From assembly GCF_020921035.1 (NCBI RefSeq), contig NC_063157.1:24445015-24509014 (forward strand): a stretch of DNA of 64,000 bases, read 5' to 3'. Made by a program: the position numbers and the translations under genes. The notes beneath the pieces were generated by a model. The model was given only the letters and a program-made list of their open reading frames with translations, was not told the DNA's origin and made no database searches. Position 1 is the stretch's first letter; every line of letters starts with the position of its first letter. This stretch comes from Rhodamnia argentea. Lineage: Eukaryota; Streptophyta; Magnoliopsida; Myrtales; Myrtaceae. Positions 45,019-56,880 of the stretch are shown here, piece after piece.

Positions 45019-45535
45019 GGGCGCGCTTGATAACATTTCTAATTCTCTATTTTTCTGTTCTTTTGTTCTTCGGAACATAAAAAGAACATAAACCCATCTG
45101 GAAATGTACATTGATTTTTTTTTCAGGAATAGAAACAAGAAGTACAAAAAAAAAAAAGTAGCTTCTTTGTTCTCGGGAACAAAAAAATAAATAATGTAAT
45201 TTTAGAAAAATAAGCTCAACGTCACTTAATGCTCATCTTTACAATCACAAATCCACCGCCGTCGCGGGTGTTCGGTCGCCGATTGCCGCCGCCGATCACT
45301 AGTCGCCACCACGGTTGTCCGTCCCCGACATTTTTATAATTATATAAAAAAATTAGGAATATAAATTTCTAGAGTTTTATCAAACGTATGTTTTTTTTTC
45401 TATTCTGGGAATAGAAATTTTGTGCGATTATTAAAACATTCTTTTGCTTAGAAACTATTTTTGAGAACAAAATTAGAAAAAATTATTTTTTCCTCAGAAA
45501 TTATTCTTGGAAACATAAAAGTAGCCAAACGCACC
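45019..45535. mobile_element. Tourist-like MITE, diverged
   Basis: The ends GGGCGCGCTTGATAAC and inverted GGTGCGTTTGGCTAC have the same pattern as the MITE at 5-439. The interior also has inverted text built on TTCTATTTTTCTGTTC and GGAACAAAA. Flanking TCA and GTA do not match, so the target duplication is lost. Confidence 0.5.
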
Positions 45536-46256
45536 GTAAGAGATGGTAAGTTTCATAATTTTTGTGGTTTGTCAAGTGTTGTTAATCTTTTTTTTGTTCC
45601 GTACATCTATTAATTTTAAATTTGATCGGGCGCCATCAACATCTAACGATGTCAATGGCGGTATCGCATTTGTACTCTCCTTTGTTTCTATTTTTTTGAC
45701 TAATTTCCTTTGTGCTTGATCCAAGAATATATCATTCCCTTTCATGCCAACACACGAGCGCCCCACTAACAAAACTATGGTTATTAATTTAGAACTTCCG
45801 TGGCTAGTACGTCAAGATCCGAATATGGAATAATTTCTCAGACAAAGAGACCTAACCTCCCAACTTTTCTTTCATGTTAGTACATATGTTATGTTGCCAC
45901 CAAAGAACAACTCGTGACGAAGTGGTCCGAATAAGAATGATGATCTAAAGCTACCCACCATGCATCTTGTTTGTGCTTCCATTTTCTTATTTATTTTCAA
46001 TTTGCGTTTGCTCCATTCTGTTCTATAAAGGAGGCTTTGAGAAGTAATAAAGCAGGTGGCCTATGGGGTATTAGTCAAGAATCAAGATGCTTTTCGTTGA
46101 TATAGCCTTTTTTTTTTTATAAATTAAAGCACTCAAAAGAAAGAGAGGCCGGGTGAAGTGAATGCGAAGATTAAGTGCGCCATTTTGTTTTTGACTAAAA
46201 TATGAAGCTACACGAGGTAAATAAAAAAAGAAATTTAGATGACAATGGCGCAGCCA

Positions 46257-47062
46257 GGAAAAGTACCGAAAAAAAATTCTAAACCTATTGCATTGGTACA
46301 AATTCAATCCTAAACATTTCAACTAGATCAATTCAGTCATAAATCTTTTTATGTTAGTACCAATTTGAGTCCATCTAGTCAATTTTAACAGAAAATCGTT
46401 GATGTGGGCGCCGACCGTCCCGCGTGGTACGATCGGCACCGGCGTAGATATTTTAAGTAATACTTCGAATTTCTTTTATAATTTTTTTAGTTTTTTTCTT
46501 TTTCCTTTCTTTTCCATTCTTTTTTTTTTCTTATGGCCGAGGGCTGGATTAGGGTGAGGGCCGCAATCCCTCGCTACATCCGGGCAAGGTTGTGCAATCT
46601 AGGTGTCGCGACCCTTGCCTAAACCCGGTGATGGCCTTGATGCCCTCGCCTGGCCTAGATTTGGCAAGGGCATTACGGCCCTTGCTATGTTTGGGCGAGG
46701 GGCTAGCGAGGGCCATGATGCCCTTAACCGGGGTTGGCAAGGGTCATTGGCCCTCACCTGTGGCCGACGATGGTCGGGTGGTCGCCCTTGCAACCCCTAA
46801 AAAAAAGAAAAAGAAAGGAGCGAAAGAAAGAAAAAAAAAAAAAAATATTATTAATGTAATCCTTGAAAATTGTCCGCATCGGTGTAAGCATTCAACGTGG
46901 CAAGTTCTATGTCCACGTTAACGATTTTAGGTCAAAATTGATTAGATGAACTCAATTGGTACCAATACAAAAAAGCATATGATTAAATTTATTCAATTAA
47001 AATATCTATAACTGAATTAATATCAATATAAAAGGTTTAGAAATTTTTTAGTGTTTTTTCCC
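46257..47062. mobile_element. foldback MITE with ~140 bp inverted arms
   Basis: The left arm (46257-46395: AAATTCTAAACC, ATCAATTCAGTCATAAATC, TTAGTACCAATTTGAGTCC, ATCTAGTCAATTTTAACAG) is mirrored by the right arm (46925-47062). A GC-rich GGGCGAGGG/CCCTCGCC middle lies between. Open frames across the middle (46550-46920) are composition artefacts. No convincing target duplication was found. Confidence 0.75.
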
Positions 47063-49284
47063 GACATAGCTTAATGTTTTTGACAAACACTAGTGCCTTT
47101 GACATGGGGGCGTTGAAAACAGAGAAAAAAAAAATGCGAGGCTGTCATGTAATGCCGTAATGGTGTCCTTTTTTTTGTATGGTGTCCTTCAGCGGCCAAA
47201 AGAAAACGAAAAAACCAAATCTTGATAAGCGCATAGGAGGTCAAACCCTAGAAATGCTTAGGATTTGTTAGTGTATTAGGTAGGACACTACAGTAGCCCT
47301 TGATAAGTGGTGTAATTTATAAAATTCACAAATCACAATCCATCTTTCCAAAAAGCGGCTGCAGAGTTCTACAATCTTGGGAGAGCCAGGCAAATCGAAA
47401 GGTGCTTATCACATCATGTGGAGGATTTTCTGTAGTGGGAAACAGCTCAGACCCCACCAACCATTTGGCCCCCTTTATCGAGTTGCTTGCTTTCTCCCTT
47501 CACCTTTACCGAGTTGCTTGCAGTGCTTCACCACTTCTCAGTGCGGTGGTCGAGGACTCGTTTGCAGAAGAATGAAGAATTCTTCGTGCATATTCGGAAT
47601 AGTCAACTCGTTTTCACATCAATTGCCAGAAAAATGAGAGATTGTTTCGATGATAATCACTTGATAATCAGCTGTATTTTCATCAGGTGGGTGGCTCATT
47701 CGTGGTGCTTCTCCAACCTAGTGAACATACAAAAGAATGGACTTATTACAATTTTATAAGGTTATTCAAACTTGATGAACATGAGGGTGTTTAATGTTGT
47801 GCTTTTGTCGAATCGAGGTCGGTGTGAGTTGTCGGCCTATTTCTCTATTCGTACGTGAGAGACTCCCCGTAAAATTTAATACTAGGGGCTAGGTAGATTT
47901 CCATTCTGGACTGATGCACGAGTTGCAACTTATCTATCTAGGCCATAGATAAATGTTGTAATTATGATCATGCTGACACAATATTCTTGAGGGTTTTCAC
48001 AAAAAAAAAAAAAAAAAGTGATCAGAACAACATCGAATAATTTCTACACGTATGGTGAAGGATGCTTTGTTTGTATTGTTGCAAGTAGTTCTTGTCTAAT
48101 CAATGATAAATTTGACTGACTTGAATTCTCTAAGCATGCCAATATTGTTAGAGATTCATAAATAAGGTTTTGAATATGTTATTTATCGATCTCGATTTGG
48201 ATGGAAATTTGGATGGCAACCCGCTATGTGCAAAAAATTTTCTTTTCTTGAGTAGGATGCCGTGGACCGATCCTCCACCCCGCGGGTATTACAGTGTCTT
48301 TCGTATCTCGACCAATCTCAATCGCTAAGGTATACCAAATCAACATGCATCAACAGTCAGCGATTGTACGAGACACACCAACAAGAGCACCTTGCTGGAT
48401 ACGCCTTGCTTTGGATATTCGGATGCAAGAAAGTTTGGGAATGCATTAATATGCAAAGTGTAAAGACTGTAACTCTTGGCCAATCTTTGTAGACACTCTA
48501 TTACATCAATTGATCATGAGATTGGTCTATTGTCTCGTGGTCCCTAATTCAGTAATGTTGGTCGTACTATGTCTCGTGGTCCCTAATTCAGTGAAGTTGG
48601 TAGTACTACGCATCCTATGGCTTGCACTCGTCCTAATTTACCGCATTCTATTAGTATTGTGAGCCAGTGCCAGTGTGCGCATGGCTAATCATGGTTAAAA
48701 GTCGGAAAAAAATTATTCAAGTGAATTTGGCGATACTTTTTCTTAATGAATGTTTGAATTATGTTGGTACGTTTAAAGTTGAAATTTGATTGGTTATACT
48801 GATTCAAACTATCCATGAGATTTTGATAAAGTCTCTAGCGAAATTTTTTTTCCTAACGTTATTGGCGGATGCGCGAGTTAGTCTATGATACTAGCTTAAT
48901 CAACCCCAAAATTTGTTTAGTTAGTGAAACAAATTAACATAATGGTTTAATTGGCATATTCATTGCCACTCCATAAGTATAATATATGTTGATCCGTACC
49001 CTAATTTAGGAAAAGCAATCAAAAGAAAGAAAGAAAACCAGACAATGTGACCGACAAAATTATTTTCATTGAAGTAATTAGACAGACAGATTTAGTAAGC
49101 TTAGCATGAAGCTAATTTGAGAACTTTAGCAGCATCCTTGTCAAGCTCCTCATTTATCTTAATTATCTAAATAAAATATGGCTATGTATTAAGTAATTAA
49201 CTCCCTTGTACTAGAACTTTCTCTACTATCAGTAAAGTCCAGGTATCATGTACGTTATTGTTCGTATGTACAACGCCTAGATGT
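47063..49284. other. intergenic, 3' side of the intact ALMT gene
   Basis: No gene recognised. It contains poly-A near 48001 and a two-copy 39-bp tandem duplication at 48532-48609. Confidence 0.35.
48532..48609. repeat. two-copy 39-bp tandem duplication
   Basis: TGTCTCGTGGTCCCTAATTC followed by AGTNANGTTGGTNGTACTA occurs twice in direct succession with few differences. Confidence 0.75.
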
Positions 49285-51512
49285 CTACACCACCGGCGCT
49301 GGATCCAGTCTCCCTGGCGAAGTCCCATTTTCTGGTGAGACGGTCGCTTCGGGTGCGCTCACAGTTAGCACGACTTCTTTGCACTCGACATGCTTCTTCT
49401 CCTTCTCCGCGGTCTTGAAGTGGGCGAGGGAGGAGAGCTCGTCGATGGACTCGGCAATCTTGTCCGTGCAGTCGACCACCTCGATGAGGAGCGAGGTGAC
49501 GGTGGCGGCATGGACGATTGCGAGGAGGTCGGTGGCGTCCTTCCGGGAGGCCGTCTCAAGTAGCGACTTGAGGGCTTTCACGGCGGCTCGGGAATTCTCA
49601 AGGTGGGGAGTCGCGGAGGACGGCACGATCATAGCCTTGTGGGAAGATGAGAGTTGCCTCAAAGCTCTCGCGGCTTCCATGCTCATCTCCGCGCAGAGCT
49701 CCTTGAGTCTGATTTGAACTTGTGGCGGCGCCTGAAAATGACGAGAGTGAGCAATTTCGTTATTAGCGGAGTTAAAGAAAGAGAAAATTTCTAGCAACGT
49801 AGGGGTCAAGCACATGACACAACTATGTTTGAACACATATGTCATGATGAACATTCTCAAATCAACAAAAAATTCTTAGTCGCATTCATTGCATGTGAGC
49901 CTAACTCACATGTACCATTGAATGAGGTGGGACACACGTGAGACCCGCATAATCCAACAAAGTATATGAACTGTCAGGCCCAGTGCCCCTAAATACTTAA
50001 ATTCCTAGTTAATGAACTTAGACATCGACTTACATGGAACTTGGTGGTGAGGTAGCCATCAAGGGCTTCGATCCTATTGGCACACTGGCGAATCGAAGCT
50101 CCAATCTTTAGGTATTGCTTCCACGGATGACGGAAACCAAACCGGCCATGACGTGGTTCCCAACTGGCAAAATTCGCCTGACATAATCATCGTAAATCAG
50201 GTGTCATTATCATGCGAACCTAATTAAGTTGACAATTCAAAATGTGCGAATGTCGACTAGAGATTAGGGGAACAAACAAGAGAAGTTGCACACACCAGAG
50301 ATTCTTCGTTGCTCTTCGTTCCGAGAACGCTTTTGTATCCTCGAAAAAGCGACTCGTCTCGATTCGAGGCATCATCTTCTGATTCTCTCAAGTATTTATC
50401 GCCAAATCCTGAGGAAAAAAAAATATTATATATACTGCATTCATTTTTTTTGCCCCCTCTAATAATTTGTATTTTAGGGGTTGGTGGATTTTCTTTCGCA
50501 ATCTTCTTCACATGTTTTTATTTTGCAAGGATTTGTGTATACCTTCTAAGAAGTTGGCAAGCTTTTCCATGTTGAGAGCGATGTGGCGGTGGAGGTCTTC
50601 ACCGGCCCAGACGGGACACACGGCGATGGAGACGATCAGGCAGGCGGAGCCGCCGATGACGACGGTGGAAAGCCGCTTGTGTGCAAACTCCAGTATCTCC
50701 TCCTGTCGGAAGCCCGACACCGACACCAGCGCGAACGTCAGTATGAATATCAGCATCCCGTAGTCGTACTTCGCCTTGATCTGGGGGAAGAACCTCATGA
50801 ACGTCGAACCGGTGGCTGCATTTCGTAAACATTATATTAATCACGGATTCAGCTCGATCAGATCAAACCCTTTTATTCTTCATTTCTGTAGTGCTTGTCT
50901 GATTCTCTTCTTTAGGGTTTCCCTGATTTTTTTTTACCTTGAAGAAAGACGAAGAAACCAAGCATGATGGGCTCGCCGGTTTTTCCTGAGAGACTCGCCA
51001 AGTGATGAGCACCAACGCCAAGTGCACCGGCAAGAAATGTAGCAAGTCCTCTATTCAACCCTTTACTTAGAGTGGCCCCTGAAAACGTTCTCTAAGTTAG
51101 TTAATAAAAGCAATCGAATGTATATATGGTAGGATTTTAAACCGAATTCAGTCTATCGCGGTTCAGGAATTAGAGACCGGCGAAGCACTGACGGCGGGTT
51201 TGCAATAAACTTACCGACGGAGAATTCGAAGACGACCACCACGGTCATGACAGCCCACATTGCAGAGACGCCGAAGCTGTTGTAGAGCGGCTGGTAGTAA
51301 TAGATCAAGGACACTAAGGAAAGCGCGACTCCGACTTTGAGCGAATGAGTGATTCGTCTCGGGTCATCTTTCCCGAGATTCATCGCCTTCTTGGCTAGCT
51401 CGGCCACTTTTGCCATCGAGTTCTTGGGCAAGCCCATCAACTGCTGCCATGCGCGAGCGAGGGCTCCAGCTCTCTCCTGGCTCGTCGCAACACCCATTTC
51501 CAAGCTCTCCAT
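49285..51512 (-). CDS. aluminium-activated malate transporter (ALMT) family anion channel
   Basis: Six exons (51512-51215, 51078-50938, 50815-50543, 50408-50296, 50177-50034 and 49731-49285), all with GT-AG introns, encode 471 aa. The N-terminal half carries the family's membrane helices: [72 protein letters not shown] and [20 protein letters not shown]. The family WEP motif occurs as [18 protein letters not shown] at about 281. The C-terminal cytosolic domain is helical. ALMTs are plant anion channels (malate, chloride, sometimes GABA-regulated) of the plasma membrane or tonoplast. The sequence looks like the clade I group (Arabidopsis ALMT1/2/7/8/10), but substrate and membrane cannot be read from it. 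This is the only intact one of three copies in the window. The other two lie about 6 kb downstream and 9 kb upstream of it on the same strand. Confidence 0.93.
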
Positions 51513-51565
51513 GGCTCAAACTTGCATGCAAAAGAAGAAAGTGATCTTATCTCTTTTTTCTGGAA

Positions 51566-51569
<4 letters not shown>

Positions 51570-51602
<33 letters not shown>
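51570..51602. repeat. (GA)n tract in the ALMT leader
   Basis: About 16 GA units (CT on the transcribed strand) lie between the predicted TATA box and the ALMT ATG, so they are probably in the 5' UTR. Confidence 0.75.
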
Positions 51603-51607
<5 letters not shown>

Positions 51608-51671
51608 CTTGTGATGGGGGTGAAGTCTGAAAATTGCCGTGGATGTGAAGGTGGGGCTCTAAAGGGTTTCC

Positions 51672-51679
51672 TATTTATA
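51672..51679 (-). promoter_or_regulatory. TATA box of the intact ALMT gene
   Basis: TATAAATA on the minus strand, 160 bp upstream of the ATG at 51512, followed by GG. Transcription would start near 51645 and the leader would include the CT tract. Confidence 0.6.
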
Positions 51680-51976
51680 AAGAAGGAAAAGCAACGCAAC
51701 TACGTCAGCTTGGTCTTATAAGTTGTACGATGGAAGTACACAAGGTGGAAATTTTGAAGGAGGTGTAGTTAGACAATGCCAGATGGACCCGTGGGCCCGG
51801 AACCGCCCGTTGACCGTGGAACCGGCCTCAAGAGCCGGTTCCGGTTTCCTACCCGGTTTTAAAAAAAAAAAAAAAAAAATAGGTTTAAAAAAGGAAAAGC
51901 AACGGAACGGTGTCAAACTTGGTCTTTAAGTTGACTGGAACCGTCGAACCGGCGGTTCCGTCGAACCCCCCTTAGG

Positions 51977-52229
51977 TGTTGGGTTTCTCGGTTTCAAACC
52001 CGCTGTGGGGGGACTGTTTCCCATTGAGCGCAGCCCCAAGTTGCTCGAAAGAAGACAAATTTGCTCATGTGTGGTTTACATTCCTCGCCGGAAAAAAAAA
52101 AGCACAAGTGTCTTGCTGCTGAACGTAACCTTAATTTAAAGGTAAATCACAATAAAATTTTATACATCGATTTCTCTTTCTTGCTTTTACCCTTTTCTTC
52201 GATGTGATTGTGCGCCCCAACTCCTAACA
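51977..52229. mobile_element. probable LTR remnant (copia-like)
   Basis: It starts TGTTGGGTTTCTCGG and ends CTCCTAACA. The last 90 bases (GATTTCTCTTT..., TGTGATTGTGCGCCCCAACTCC in outline) match the end of the small LTR at 56565-56778. The flanking pentamers do not match, so the copy is old or its edges are misplaced. Confidence 0.45.
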
Positions 52230-53896
52230 AAATTGGAGTTTATTAAGTGTTTAGATGCACGCTCGAGTTGTGTTATATAAGTCCTATATCGAAGAATCGA
52301 TGTGATGTGAAATAGTTAATAAATCCTAATTGATTCATGCTCATTGACTTAAACTTTTGAATGGATGTGGATCCACCTATATATGCTGACCAGCTCGGAC
52401 TTTAGTTCTCTAAAAGAGATCTTCCCGTGTAATGATGCGCAACCAATGGCCCACCAATCTGTTCCGAGAAATCCCATGAATTGAAATAACCAATATGTTT
52501 TGAGATAAGTTGATGTAAAACGATATTGATTTTTGCTGAGCGCTCCCGACACTAAGACAAAATAAAAAGGTTTGATAAAGTTCCATCACCATCGTTTGTA
52601 ATCCCTCCACGGCTGTTTCTTCCCTGGCCTAAGGCAATTGAATTTTCTTGCCTCGCATATTTTCCTAACTTAAAATGACACGTGCGTCGTTGATGCCATA
52701 AGCGATGACGGTGGACAAAAGTCAAGGTTGTTTCTGTTTTTTTTTTTTTTCCTTCGGGATCATTGTCACATGAAAATAAATTTGGTGTCTGGTTCATAAA
52801 ATATTGGAAATGGTACCCACGTTTCGTGTTCTTGGAATTTTTTTAAAAATGAAGTAGAAAGAATAAAGATAATTTGATATGCATTCGTTGAGACAATGAG
52901 CAAGAGTAACCTTAGATTGTTTCGGCTTTCTTTTTACTCTAATACGTGTTTTAATTTTGATCGAATACCGGATTTTCTTGGTCGTGGAAGACTTTTAAAC
53001 TATGCTGGCTTATTATAAATTGATGCGCTCGAACTAAAATTAGCTATATTATGGAAAGACAAAGTTACGATAATCTAGTGCTCTTTCGATTTTGTGAGTC
53101 ATATTACATGATTTTGACATAATATATGTGGGTTAAGAGAAGTAGGTCAGGTGGTGCTTTTAATCTTGTCAATTTTGCCCTTGACGGTCCGAAGCGACGG
53201 AGATACTTTCACCAAACACCCTAGGTGATATGCATAATAATAAAAAATTGAACACTTCCTTCCAAAATTTCCAAATTTGAAATGTGTGGTCAGCGTGTCT
53301 CCGTTAGTTGACAATGCTGTCTTCCTAGCATGGCCCTTTTAACAAAAACATTTCAACTCTATAATGAATGATTTCTAGTCTAATTATTATGTGCCAACAA
53401 ATTTGGGTATGGTCTTCGAGAAATGTGTGGTCCGAACGCACGCGTAAACTATACCTGCTGCCACCCAAGACATCAAAAAGAGGGTGCTAAGCATAACGAT
53501 AATGTTCTTCAGGAAATATATATATTTTTAACATTAAACTAAGCTTATATCTACATATAAACTAATAAAGGGCTTGATTGGAGATCGCATTTCTAGAGAT
53601 TCATTCTTTCTAGATGCGACTAAACGAGTGAGAACAATCTAACATGTGTGTCTTATTCACATGACCTTCCGAACGTTCTGTCCATCGGGGCTCACATGCA
53701 ATGTTAGTTTAATGGCCATCTGGAACACATTCAATAAATTGTAGAGATTGTTAATGGATGATGATTGAAATTTTTGTCATTTGCCTTGACATTGTACGCG
53801 AATTCAAGGTCTGTGCATTTCGCTTTTTGCACGTTGGCTTGGACCACGGAATGTGAAACATATTTAATGTCGAGTTTGCTTAGCTAGAGTGTTTAG
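52230..53896. other. intergenic, no gene recognised
   Basis: AT-rich sequence. The small open frames on the minus strand near 52350-52800 have no recognisable domain. Confidence 0.35.
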
Positions 53897-54208
53897 TAGG
53901 GGTAAGCAAAAAGAACCAACCGAACCGGGAACCGCCCAAATAGGATTGAACCGGCCGGTTCTGTCTTGTTTTTGGGAGTGTCGATCCGATTCCCAATTCC
54001 ATTTTTTACGATGGAACTAGTAATTGTCGGTCTGGTTCCCGATTTCTTGAAAATCTTTAAAGGAACCAATTAAACTCTTAATTATTATGGATACTTCTAC
54101 ACATTTAAAATGTGAATATGTGTTTCAAGCACATCCAATTGGTTCCATGCATCTCCTATCCAATTCTGGATTCCGAGATGGGATTGGACCGTAAACCGAT
54201 CAACCCTA
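53897..54208. mobile_element. hAT-like MITE, diverged
   Basis: The ends TAGGGGTAAGCAA and inverted GATCAACCCTA, with a CCGAACCGGGAACCG interior, place it with the elements at 3348-4350 and 27721-28313. The 8-bp flanks (GTGTTTAG and GTGATCAA) match at only 5 of 8 positions. Confidence 0.55.
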
Positions 54209-54216
54209 GTGATCAA

Positions 54217-55599
54217 CAACTCCAATTGAGCACCGTGTGTATAAGTTAAAGTTTTGATTTTTGCCCTCAGACCCTCAAAACCAATGGGACCGATTTCCAG
54301 GATCATGAAATTTTATCTACATGGCGGGTCTTCCGTACACGGAATGCAAAAGTTTCGAAGAGTATTAGCCCGTCGAATCAACTCGGTCCACGGCGGATCG
54401 GATCGTGGGGTTTGGAACCATCCCAGCGGGTGCTAGACCAAGAGAAATCCACAGGTGTAAACGGTTATAATTAACTCGATCCGTTCTTGGATAGGATCTA
54501 GATAAGCACCCCATATGAAGTGGATTTTGAATAAGTATATGATAAGAGCTGTAGAGTGTAGTCGCTTAGTACTATATTGAAGTTTCTAATTGTGGAGGAT
54601 GTGGTCGTGATAAATTTAATAGAGTGGGGAGGAGCGCAAGCAGTCAATAAACAAATTAGACGTCAAAAATGAACCACTCTTGGGATAGCCTAAGATATTA
54701 TTTCACAATGAATTGGACCGACAGAAATCGTCAAAATAGTCAAAGGGTCAACTCCTTTCCTTTTTCTTTTTTTTTTCCTGGAAGAATAGAATGACTAAAT
54801 AGTGTATTTGACTCATTTTGGACATTAAAAAAAATCCAGAATGTTTTGCTCAAAATTGGCAGGATTTGAAGGGAATATGCTCTCTATTTTTCTATTGAGC
54901 ATAAAGGCTTTCCGTTTATAGTTTCAAAATATGAGCTATTCTCGACCTTTCTTTCTTTCGCCAAAAACAGGCAGAAAGCAATGATCAAATGCATCCGAAT
55001 CAAATGCATTGGAGCTCACAAGAGAGATCATATCAAACCGAATCAACGTGAATGTTGGTCTTAGTTTAAGGCTACACACTTTAGTACTTTCCCAAGAATA
55101 ATTTCATTCCCATTCCCTTATGAGTATATAATTTCGTCTTCTTGGTCCACGGAAAAATCGTCCATTAATCCCCAAAAGTACATCAGCTAGTGGTCCAAAA
55201 TAAAAATCCCATATTGATGTCGAGCTACTGTTGATAATAAGTTCTTTGTCACCAGCTTTCTGATTTTGATGGATAGGAGAGTTAGTGAACACAGCACCCT
55301 TCAACCAAAGAAAAAGATTTGAAGGAAAAAAAAAAAAAAACCACACACCATCCCACATGAAACACAAACCCTTTGGAATCATGTTCTCTTGTTGATTGAA
55401 TTATGTTTGATCAATTCGATTCTTTCTATGCACATTTAGTTACAGTACTTCTACTTGGTAAGCTACATCTGGCAATTGCTTTGCCAATGGCCTCCAAGCC
55501 ACCAAAGGACCTGTTGAAATAGTTTGTTATCGTGAAAAGATACGACTCTTGGTTATGGAAAAAGTGTTTTGGATATGAAAGGTGGTGAGGGGGGGAAAA
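54217..55599. other. intergenic, no gene recognised
   Basis: AT-rich sequence with poly-T and poly-A runs near 54765 and 55328. No gene or complete repeat is seen. Confidence 0.35.
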
Positions 55600-56880
55600 A
55601 GTACCTTATTCTCAAAAGATGTATCGATTGGTTGTCTATAAATAGCACTAAATCATACGTTGTTCACTACAACTATTCAAAACAACTTTTCCTTCTTCTC
55701 TTTCATATACGCAACTTTGATGACACATTTAAGGTGAAATTCCAAAAGAGAAATTGAGTTATTGTTGAACTTATTTTTCTATGGCTTTGGACAAATAACA
55801 CCTTAAAGACTGTGATCGTTATCACGCAACTAATGCATCAAACATTTATAACTATTGCTCCGTCTTCTTCAACAATTAAATTCCCCCAACAGTTTTCAGG
55901 TATTATATTCAATGAAGATGGATACGGTGGCTGCATCAAATACTCGATATTATTTCACAATGAATTGGACCGGCAGCAATCATCAAAATAGTCAAGATGG
56001 ACATTATGAATCCAAGAGGGAGCACAAAGCCACAAAAGTGCTAAGGCATAGAAAGCTTTTAACTGAATTTGTGTCAATTCATATGTGTGATAATTCAATT
56101 AACAAATGGAATCATGCTTCAAAGTTTTATCTACCATTGATTTCATTATTATAATTATTTACACTAATTGAAGGTTCAAATCTTAACAGATACCTTCTTG
56201 TATGTATGAATCTATGCACGTTAGCATAGATAACAAACTAAGTGAGTCTCTTGGGCATGAGAAGGGGCCACTTCTTCTTGTATTTATCTATTCCCTTTCC
56301 AATAAACTGAATCCCAATAGATGCGTTGATTGGTTATCTATAGATAGTTCCAAATCATACATTATTCATTACAATTGTTCAAAACAACTTCTTATTCATA
56401 ACTCTTTCTTCTTCTCTTTTCATATACACAAATTTGATAACATATTCAAGATGAAATTCCAAGAAAGAAATTGAGTGGTTGCCGAACTCATCTCACTGCG
56501 GCTTTGGTGTATCTAAAGGTATACTTATTCTAAACCTTGTAGCAATAATAGTAGGGGCAACTAATGTTGGGGTGTGGTTTATACTCCCCCGAACAGGAAA
56601 GCACGTAGGTCCCGCTCAAGTGAGTGATGTAACGATAGGTGTGAAGTGTTAATTATAGTGGAATTCTCTACTAGACGTAACCCTAGTTTGATGGTGAATC
56701 AAGATAAAATATCATGTCTCGATTTCTCTTTATCGCTTTACATTTTACTTCAATTTGATTGTGCGCCAAATTCTAACAATTAATACCTTATTAATAGTGA
56801 TCGTCATCGCGCACCAATGCATCAAATATCTATAACAAACTGTGCTATTTTCATCACCAATCAAATTCCCCCAGCCAGAC
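55600..56880. repeat. local direct duplication
   Basis: The segment 55600-55880 (GATTGGTT, AAATCATACNTTNTTCA, TTCAAAACAACTT, GAAATTCCAA, ATGCATCAAA, AATTCCCCCA) is repeated in the same order at 56310-56880. The second copy is longer because a small LTR (56565-56778) lies inside it. Short open frames in both copies (...FKVKFQKRN and ...FKMKFQERN) are similar to each other, but nothing shows they are genes. Confidence 0.75.
56565..56778. mobile_element. small solo LTR (copia-like)
   Basis: It starts TGTTGGGGTGTGG and ends AATTCTAACA (214 bp), between ACTAA (56560-56564) and ATTAA (56779-56783), which match at 4 of 5. It interrupts the second copy of the local duplication. The first copy (near 55795-55815) lacks it. 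Confidence 0.65.

Noticed and set aside
46549-46921. Several GC-rich open frames
   Set aside because: They lie in the centre of the foldback MITE on both strands, with no domain.
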